Assembly (NCBI RefSeq): GCF_003614975.1
Contig: NZ_QZWI01000001.1
Location: 434,001 to 498,000, forward strand
Length of the DNA: 64,000 nucleotides
Direction of reading: 5' to 3'
From: Rahnella bruchi
Lineage (GTDB): Bacteria; Pseudomonadota; Gammaproteobacteria; Enterobacterales; Enterobacteriaceae
Shown here: in pieces, positions 58,661 to 64,000 of the stretch
Layout of the letters: each line of letters opens with the position of its first letter
Position numbering within the stretch: position 1 is the stretch's first letter
Notes under the pieces: model-generated
Told to the model about the DNA's origin: nothing
The model's database searches: none
The model's input: only the letters and a program-made list of their open reading frames with translations
Program-made: the position numbers and the translations under genes

Positions 58661-60040
58661 ATGCCATATCAAACGATAAACCCGTTCAATAACAAACTCA
58701 TCAAAGAATATCAGACCCATAACGACAAACAGGTAGAGGAAGCGCTGTCCACGGCACATGCCCTGTATAAATCTGACTGGGCGCAAGGCGACATTAAGCA
58801 ACGCGTTAAAGTGCTGCATAAACTTTCAGAACTGATGGCTTCCCGTGTCGATGAACTGGCAGAAGTGGTCAGTGTGGAGATGGGGAAACTCATCGGTCAG
58901 AGCCGTGGTGAGGTACAAATTTGCGCCGATATTGCGAAATTCTATGCTGAAAACGCCGAGGAATTTCTCAAACCTGTGCCATATAAATCCGATCTCGGCG
59001 AAGCCTGGGTTGAGCATCATCCGATTGGTGTAATCATGGCCGTCGAGCCGTGGAACTTCCCGTTCTATCAGCTGATGCGTGTGCTTGCACCAAACCTGGT
59101 ATCCGGTAACAGCGTTATCGTGAAACACGCCAGTATCGTTCCTCATTGTGCAGAAACTTTTGAGAAACTGATTGCCGAAGCAGGCGCGCCAAAAGGGGCT
59201 TATACCAATCTGTTTATTTCGCAGGATCAGGTGGCCGCAATCATCGATGACGACCGTGTTCAGGGTGTCGCGCTGACGGGCTCGGAAAAAGCCGGGGCCA
59301 TTGTGGCTGCACGCGCCGCAGGTAAGCTCAAGAAAGCGACCCTTGAACTGGGCGGGAATGACGTGTTTGCCGTGCTCGATGATGCCGATATTGATAAAGC
59401 TGCCAAAGCCGGTGCTCAGGCGCGCGTGTCAAATGCCGGTCAGGTTTGTACGGCCGCCAAACGCTTCATCATTCATGAGAAAGTCGCCGATGAGTTCCTG
59501 AAAAAATTCACCGAGCACTTTAAGGCGCTGAAAATGGGCGACCCGCTGGATAAATCAACCACGCTGGGACCGTTGTCTTCCGCCGATGCGGTGAAAACGC
59601 TGAGCAAACAGGTTGATGACGCCGTGAAGCACGGTGCAAAACTGCACTTTGGCGGCAAGAAAGTGAGCGATAATCCGGGGAATTTCTTTGAGCCGACCAT
59701 TCTGACGCACATTACCCGCGATAATCCGGCGTACTTCGAAGAGTTCTTCGGCCCGGTTGCGCAGGTGTATGTGGTGAAAAATGATGAGGAACTGGTGAAA
59801 CTTGCCAATGACTCCCATTACGGCCTGGGCGGCTCGTTATTCACCCGCGATTTAACCCGCGCACGTAAGCTGGCGAGCCAGATTGAAACCGGGATGGTAT
59901 ACGTTAATTCACCGACGGATACCGCAGCCGAACTGCCTTTCGGTGGTGTGAAACGCTCCGGTTTTGGCCGCGAACTGTCTGATTTAGGTATCAAAGAGTT
60001 TGTGAACCAGAAACTGGTGGTACTGGCCGCTAAGTCCTGA
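58661..60040 (+). CDS. NAD(P)-dependent succinate-semialdehyde-type aldehyde dehydrogenase
   Basis: A 459-residue cytosolic aldehyde dehydrogenase of the Sad/succinate-semialdehyde subgroup. Catalytic residues: Glu229 in LELGGND and nucleophile Cys263 in NAGQVCTAAKRF. Nucleotide-site features are EPWNFPFYQLMRVLAPNLV and VALTGSEKAGAIVA; PFGGVKRSGFGREL ends the domain. The exact substrate is not proven; the family oxidises succinate semialdehyde or similar omega-acid aldehydes. AAGGAG lies upstream of the ATG. It is monocistronic, ended by a REP-like terminator hairpin. Confidence 0.88.
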   Translation: MPYQTINPFNNKLIKEYQTHNDKQVEEALSTAHALYKSDWAQGDIKQRVKVLHKLSELMASRVDELAEVVSVEMGKLIGQSRGEVQICADIAKFYAENAEEFLKPVPYKSDLGEAWVEHHPIGVIMAVEPWNFPFYQLMRVLAPNLVSGNSVIVKHASIVPHCAETFEKLIAEAGAPKGAYTNLFISQDQVAAIIDDDRVQGVALTGSEKAGAIVAARAAGKLKKATLELGGNDVFAVLDDADIDKAAKAGAQARVSNAGQVCTAAKRFIIHEKVADEFLKKFTEHFKALKMGDPLDKSTTLGPLSSADAVKTLSKQVDDAVKHGAKLHFGGKKVSDNPGNFFEPTILTHITRDNPAYFEEFFGPVAQVYVVKNDEELVKLANDSHYGLGGSLFTRDLTRARKLASQIETGMVYVNSPTDTAAELPFGGVKRSGFGRELSDLGIKEFVNQKLVVLAAKS

Positions 60041-60046
60041 TGCTTT

Positions 60047-60077
60047 CTCCCTCCCCTTCTCAGGGGAGGGAGTTTTT
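60047..60077 (+). terminator. REP-like palindrome acting as terminator (copy 4)
   Basis: A perfect 11-bp stem, CTCCCTCCCCT-TCTC-AGGGGAGGGAG (given in parts), followed by TTTTT. It starts 7 bp after the dehydrogenase stop, so this repeat copy also works as a terminator. Confidence 0.8.
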
Positions 60078-60189
60078 ATCCTCCTTCTGCTATTCCCTCC
60101 TCAATTACCAAGCTTTGACCCACAACAAAGCACGATAACTTGCACTCTCTCTATAATCAGGCCCGTTTGTCTTCCCACTGGAAAATCAT

Positions 60190-61311
60190 ATGGCTTATGA
60201 ACTCAATCTGGACTGGCCGGAATTTTTAGAGAAATACTGGCAAAAAAAACCTGTTGTCATTAAAAAAGCGTTCTCAAATTTTGTCGATCCCATCTCTGCG
60301 GACGAACTGGCTGGTCTGGCGATGGAACCGGAAGTGGACAGCCGTCTGGTGAGCCATAAAAATGGGGAATGGCAGGCAAGCAACGGGCCGTTTGAAGATT
60401 TTGATGGACTGGGCGAAACCGGCTGGTCATTACTGGCGCAGGCCGTTAACCACTGGCATCTGCCCGCCGCCGAACTGGTGAAGCCTTTCCGTGTATTACC
60501 GGACTGGCGTTTAGATGACCTGATGATTTCCTATTCCGTACCCGGCGGCGGTGTCGGCCCGCACATCGACCAGTACGACGTGTTTATCATTCAGGGAATG
60601 GGCAGCCGCCGCTGGCGCGTGGGCGATGCCTTGCCGATGCGTCAGTTTTGCCCGCATCCGGCATTACTGCATGTCGATCCTTTCACACCCATCATTGATG
60701 AAGACCTCGAACCGGGCGACATTTTGTATATTCCGCCAGGCTTCCCGCATGACGGTTTCACCCATGAAACTGCCCTCAACTATTCTGTCGGTTTCCGTGG
60801 CCCTAACTCGCGCGATTTCATCAGCAGCTTTGCTGACTATGCGCTGGAAAACGATCTGGGTGGCAATCACTACAGCGATCCGGATTTGACGCTGCGTGAT
60901 CATGTCGGAAAAGTGGAAGAGTATGAGCTGGACCGAGTGCGCCAGATGATGGTTGAAATGCTCAGCCAGCCGGAAGATTTCAAACAGTGGTTTGGCCGTT
61001 TTGCTACCACTCCGCGCCATGAACTGGATATCGCACCGGCACAGCCACCTTATGAAGCGCAGGAAATCGTGGATGCGCTGGTGCAGGGCGATAGCCTGAT
61101 CCGACTGAGCGGGTTGCGAGTGCTGAATGTCGGTGAACGTTTCTTTGTGAACAGCGAACCGCTGGAAACTGCTCAGCATGATGCCGCCGACGCGCTGTGC
61201 CGTTACACGCTGATCAGTCAGAAAGAACTGGGTGCCGCGTTACAGGATCCTGAATTCGTCACCCTACTGACCGACCTGGTGAATCAGGGTTACTGGTATT
61301 TCGACGAGTAA
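60190..61311 (+). CDS. roxA: 50S ribosomal protein uL16 arginine hydroxylase RoxA (YcfD)
   Basis: A 2-oxoglutarate/Fe(II) oxygenase that hydroxylates arginine 81 of ribosomal protein uL16 in E. coli. The 373-residue length is the same. Fe ligands: His125 and Asp127 in PHIDQYD and His187 in PPGFPHDGF, at the same numbers as E. coli. The remaining JmjC fold and the C-terminal winged-helix-like domain (AQPPYEAQEIVDALVQ onwards) are present. It is monocistronic and followed by a strong terminator. Reported activity depends on oxygen supply. Confidence 0.96.
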   Translation: MAYELNLDWPEFLEKYWQKKPVVIKKAFSNFVDPISADELAGLAMEPEVDSRLVSHKNGEWQASNGPFEDFDGLGETGWSLLAQAVNHWHLPAAELVKPFRVLPDWRLDDLMISYSVPGGGVGPHIDQYDVFIIQGMGSRRWRVGDALPMRQFCPHPALLHVDPFTPIIDEDLEPGDILYIPPGFPHDGFTHETALNYSVGFRGPNSRDFISSFADYALENDLGGNHYSDPDLTLRDHVGKVEEYELDRVRQMMVEMLSQPEDFKQWFGRFATTPRHELDIAPAQPPYEAQEIVDALVQGDSLIRLSGLRVLNVGERFFVNSEPLETAQHDAADALCRYTLISQKELGAALQDPEFVTLLTDLVNQGYWYFDE

Positions 61312-61331
61312 TCTGTCATCAGTAAAATAAC

Positions 61332-61363
61332 AAAAGGCGGCGTCCCTGCGGATGCCGCCTTTT
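61332..61363. terminator. Bidirectional terminator
   Basis: AAAAGGCGGC-(12 nt)-GCCGCCTTTT. It separates convergent roxA and phnE2. Confidence 0.9.
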
Positions 61364-61375
61364 AAATGCGCTTTG

Positions 61376-62299
61376 TTACGGACGGTAAAGCTCGACCGGT
61401 GGCTTCATTTTTCGCTCTTCCGGCTCAAACAAATCAATCTCTTCGCCATGAATGTATTTGGCGCGCAATATCGATGAAATCTTATCCATCGTCATCACAA
61501 TGGCAACCAGGATAAGCGTGATAAACATCACCACATCCCAGTTCCATAAACGCATATTTTCCGCATACACCAGTCCTATCCCGCCCGCGCCAACAAAACC
61601 GAGAACAGCAGCAGACCGCGTATTGGATTCAATCTGATACAGCGACAGCGCGAGGAATGTCGGGAAAGACTGCGTGAAAATCCCGAAGCGATGAGTCTGT
61701 AACGGAGAAGCCCCCAGAGCCCGCAAACCGCGGCTCGGCGAGCGTTCTACCGCTTCGTGCCCTTCCGCGTACAGTTTGCCGAGCAGGCCCAAATCCTGCA
61801 TCACAATTGCCAGCACACCGGCCAGCGGTCCCATGCCGACGGCGCGGACAAAAATCAGCCCCCAGATGGCCATATCCAGGCCGCGCAGCACGTCCAGAAT
61901 ACGCCGGATAATCATGGAAACAGGTCTGAGAACCGGCGTTGACATCACGTTGCGCGCTGCCAGAAAGGAAAGTGGCAGAGCCAGGAAAGACGCCGTAATT
62001 GTGCCCGCAAACACAATCGCCAGCGTGATAGCAATCTGCGTGAAGTAATACTTAAACGGCCATTCAGAGACGTTATGCCAGACGAACATGCGCAGGAAAT
62101 AACGCCCGACTTCGCGGGTGCCGCGCACCACTTCGCTCCACGGAATACCGAAATAGCTGAAGAAATAGACGTAATACAGCGCGATGGCGACTGCCAGTAT
62201 CGCGAGATAACGCAGATAGCGGCGCTGGGCGGCGAACAAATGTCCGTGCTGCTGTTTCAGGCTGCTGACAACATGAGGTTCAAGTGCATCAGTTAACAT
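61376..62299 (-). CDS. phnE: Phosphonate ABC permease PhnE, second copy
   Basis: An inner-membrane permease of 307 residues in the PhnE family, probably PhnE2. It has about six membrane helices, the cytoplasmic coupling loop AEGHEAVERSPSRGLRALGASPLQTHRFGI (in parts), and SNTRSAAVLGFVGAGGIGLVYAENM with the conserved GAGGIG. The long N-terminal part contains the FFSYFGIPWSEVVRG segment. It starts on the base where phnE1 stops. The operon probably imports phosphonates or phosphite; phnC lies beyond the window. Confidence 0.92.
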   Translation of the reverse strand: MLTDALEPHVVSSLKQQHGHLFAAQRRYLRYLAILAVAIALYYVYFFSYFGIPWSEVVRGTREVGRYFLRMFVWHNVSEWPFKYYFTQIAITLAIVFAGTITASFLALPLSFLAARNVMSTPVLRPVSMIIRRILDVLRGLDMAIWGLIFVRAVGMGPLAGVLAIVMQDLGLLGKLYAEGHEAVERSPSRGLRALGASPLQTHRFGIFTQSFPTFLALSLYQIESNTRSAAVLGFVGAGGIGLVYAENMRLWNWDVVMFITLILVAIVMTMDKISSILRAKYIHGEEIDLFEPEERKMKPPVELYRP

Positions 62300-63162
62300 C
62301 AGAAAGTGCCCTCCACGACGCGTTTGCGCAATTTACCGGAAAGGAAATCCATCGCCGACACCACCAGAATGATCAGCAGCAAGGTCATGCTGACCTGATC
62401 ATAACGGTCCAGTTTAATCGACGTCATCAGCTCCTGCCCTATCCCTCCAGCTCCGACTAAGCCGAGGATCGTGGACTGGCGGAAGTTGATTTCAAGGCGC
62501 ATAAAGCTGTAGGACAGAAAAATCGGTTTGACCTGCGGCCACATAGCGAAACGCATACGCTGCAAACGCCCTGCTCCGCAGGCTCTCAGGCCGCGCACCG
62601 GCTTGTCCGATGCAGTTTCAATGGATTCGTAGAAGAGTTTGGTCAGGCTACCGACCGTATGTAACGTCAGCGCGATAAAGCCCGGAATAGCGCCGACGCC
62701 AAAGGCCATAACGCACATCACCGCCCACGCCAGCTCAGGCATGGTGCGCAGAAAAGCGACAAAAGTACGGATGCTGAATTTCACCCATTTAGGGGAATCC
62801 GTATTACCCGCGGCGAGAAATGCCAAAATAACCGCCAGCGCGGTTGATAATATCGTCGAGGATAACGCCAGCTGAATAGTTTCCCAAATTAGCGGCAACT
62901 GAATATTAAGACGATATCCCCAATATGCCAGTGAGCCTTCTGTATGACCGTCAGCAAATAAAAGTGACCAGTGTAATACCGGCACCGTCTGACCAATATA
63001 ATCAAAGAAGCTAGGCGCGGAGACAATAATCGTTTTTAAATTAAGTTCGGAAACATTGCCTGACCACAAATATAACAACAGCATCAGCCCTGACCAGATC
63101 AGCGCCTCACGTTTTTGTTTTCCGCGGATCTGCTGGTAATAACGATTGAAGTCTTTATTCAA
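62299..63162 (-). CDS. phnE: Phosphonate ABC permease PhnE, first copy
   Basis: A 287-residue permease (PhnE1). Conserved features: FYESIETASDKPVRGLRACGAGRLQ as the coupling loop, FRQSTILGLVGAGGIGQELMTSI with GAGGIG, and the N-terminal SAPSFFDYIGQTVPVLHWSLL. It is paralogous to PhnE2 and they are expected to form a heterodimer. It is linked to phnD by a 66-bp gap that holds REP-like copy 5, so the operon's transcript may be processed or partly ended there. Confidence 0.92.
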   Translation of the reverse strand: MNKDFNRYYQQIRGKQKREALIWSGLMLLLYLWSGNVSELNLKTIIVSAPSFFDYIGQTVPVLHWSLLFADGHTEGSLAYWGYRLNIQLPLIWETIQLALSSTILSTALAVILAFLAAGNTDSPKWVKFSIRTFVAFLRTMPELAWAVMCVMAFGVGAIPGFIALTLHTVGSLTKLFYESIETASDKPVRGLRACGAGRLQRMRFAMWPQVKPIFLSYSFMRLEINFRQSTILGLVGAGGIGQELMTSIKLDRYDQVSMTLLLIILVVSAMDFLSGKLRKRVVEGTF

Positions 63163-63196
63163 AATAATATTTCCGGTTTGCAGATGATAATCATTA

Positions 63197-63220
63197 TTCC
63201 TCCCCTTCGCAGGGGAGGAA
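63197..63220. repeat. REP-like GC-rich palindrome (copy 5)
   Basis: TTCCTCCCCT-TCGC-AGGGGAGGAA, a perfect 10-bp stem between phnD and phnE1. No T-run on the minus strand. Confidence 0.7.
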
Positions 63221-63228
63221 GCAAAGGG

Positions 63229-64000
63229 TTAGCGACCGCCTTTAGTCAGCTCACGCTTCATATCAATAATCTGCTGATATTCAGCCAGGGACGTTTCGCC
63301 GATATGCTGTTTACCGCCAACTGCTTTCACGAAGCAGGCGTGATCTTCTTTGTCCAGTTTCTTGATAGCAGAAACCAGTTTGGCTTTGAAGGCCGGTGGC
63401 AGATCACTGCGCACTAAAATCGGGCCGTTAGGGATCAGCGGAGATTCCCAGATGATACGGATTTTCTTCATCAGGTCCGGATGGTCCATGCGGATCATGC
63501 GGTTGAATGCACCGGATGTATAACCGGTTTCGCGGTCGCCGATCATCGATGCCCAGGTGACTGCGCCTTCAAACTGACCGTTCAGCACGCCAAGAATATC
63601 CTGCTCATGGCCGCCGGAGAAGGTGACGCTGGAGAAGAAGTTGTTGTATTTGTTATCGGTGGTACCGCCAAATTCTTTCTTGAAAGTCTGGTTCGGGATC
63701 AGGTAACCAGAAGTTGAATCCGGGTCAGCGAAACCGAAAGATTTACCTTTCAGGTCAGATAATTTCTGATACGGGCTGTCGGCTTTAACGACCACAACAG
63801 AATGATAACCACGTGATTTGTCAGTATCGTCGATAACAATACCCACAAGGTCTACGGCTTTCGGGTTATTAATATAGACAGAGGCAAAAGACGAAGGTGA
63901 CATGCTTAATACCATATCTACTTTCTTGCCTAATAACCCCTGAATAACACCTGAGTAATCGGATGAATTACGCAGTTTGGTATCCACGTTTAATTCTTTA
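63229..64000 (-). CDS. phnD: Phosphonate-binding periplasmic protein PhnD (partial)
   Basis: The C-terminal about 257 residues of a PhnD-type binding protein; the N-terminus and signal peptide lie beyond the window. The frame is open through the edge (it reads KELNVDTKLRNSSDYSGVIQ), and what could be read as a GTG start at 63987 is an internal valine. Conserved features: the phosphonate-site block NNPKAVDLVGIVIDDTDKSRGYHSVVVVKADSP (in parts), SFGFADPDSTSGYLIPN and WESPLIPNGPILVRSDLP. It leads phnE1 and phnE2 on the same strand. Confidence 0.93.
   Translation of the reverse strand, partial: KELNVDTKLRNSSDYSGVIQGLLGKKVDMVLSMSPSSFASVYINNPKAVDLVGIVIDDTDKSRGYHSVVVVKADSPYQKLSDLKGKSFGFADPDSTSGYLIPNQTFKKEFGGTTDNKYNNFFSSVTFSGGHEQDILGVLNGQFEGAVTWASMIGDRETGYTSGAFNRMIRMDHPDLMKKIRIIWESPLIPNGPILVRSDLPPAFKAKLVSAIKKLDKEDHACFVKAVGGKQHIGETSLAEYQQIIDMKRELTKGGR

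Noticed and set aside
63987-64000. Start of phnD at the window edge (GTG 63987)
   Set aside because: The frame remains open to the edge, and PhnD proteins have a signal peptide and about 80 more residues before this point, so the GTG codes an internal valine.

Overview
This window is chromosomal DNA of a gamma-proteobacterium of the order Enterobacterales. Close homologues of Escherichia coli YecF, CycA, RutA-G, MlrA, YehWXYZ, AbgRABT, DdlA and RoxA are present. The accessory content and local gene orders suggest a Yersiniaceae-type genome such as Rahnella or a relative; the genus is an inference. I see no insertion sequence, prophage, CRISPR array, rRNA or obviously broken gene. One tRNA is present, and the last gene is cut by the window edge.

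Region by region. 1-5.5 kb: yecF, a small acidic protein, an AraC regulator, a stand-alone long-form 2-isopropylmalate synthase and a GAF/degenerate-GGDEF/EAL phosphodiesterase. 5.5-9.2 kb: small exported or hypothetical proteins, tRNA-Lys(CUU) and cycA. 9.2-16.4 kb: rutR with a membrane metal-dependent hydrolase gene, then rutABCDFG for pyrimidine-ring catabolism, headed by a RutR-like operator and a strong sigma-54 promoter; rutE is absent. 16.5-24.7 kb: a seven-gene unit pairing a peptide/opine-type ABC importer with a luciferase-like flavin monooxygenase, a fused CMD/AhpD-like protein and a glyoxalase-like protein. 24.9-28.7 kb: a sugar-type ABC ATPase and permease without a binding protein, then an XRE-cupin regulator with a GNAT acetyltransferase.

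28.8-35.8 kb: an MlrA-type MerR regulator opens a tightly overlapping operon for lipid modification (NTF2-like, SDR, FAD oxidase, DUF1365, cyclopropane-synthase family methyltransferase, DUF2878, chalcone-isomerase-like, DUF3833 lipoprotein). In E. coli mlrA lies directly next to yehWXYZ; here this operon and a drug/metabolite exporter gene separate them. 37-41 kb: the yehWXYZ osmoprotectant importer. 41-45.3 kb: a zinc alcohol dehydrogenase, an MFS transporter behind a CRP-like site, and a SUFU-domain protein. 45.4-50.9 kb: abgR and abgABT for p-aminobenzoyl-glutamate use.

50.9-54.5 kb: a TetR regulator and an MpaB-type oxygenase, divergent from a small secreted protein and three tandem BhsA-like (DUF1471) proteins. 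A 14-bp palindromic motif recurs eight times in the promoters of this block, which suggests a small local regulon and is the most interesting regulatory signal in the window. 54.6-64 kb: an MFS transporter, a RelE/HigB-type toxin-antitoxin pair with a palindromic operator, ddlA, a small cupin, a succinate-semialdehyde-type dehydrogenase, roxA, and the phnD-phnE1-phnE2 end of a phosphonate importer operon. GC-rich palindromes built on CTCCCCT/AGGGGAG occur in at least five intergenic gaps and look like a dispersed REP-type repeat.
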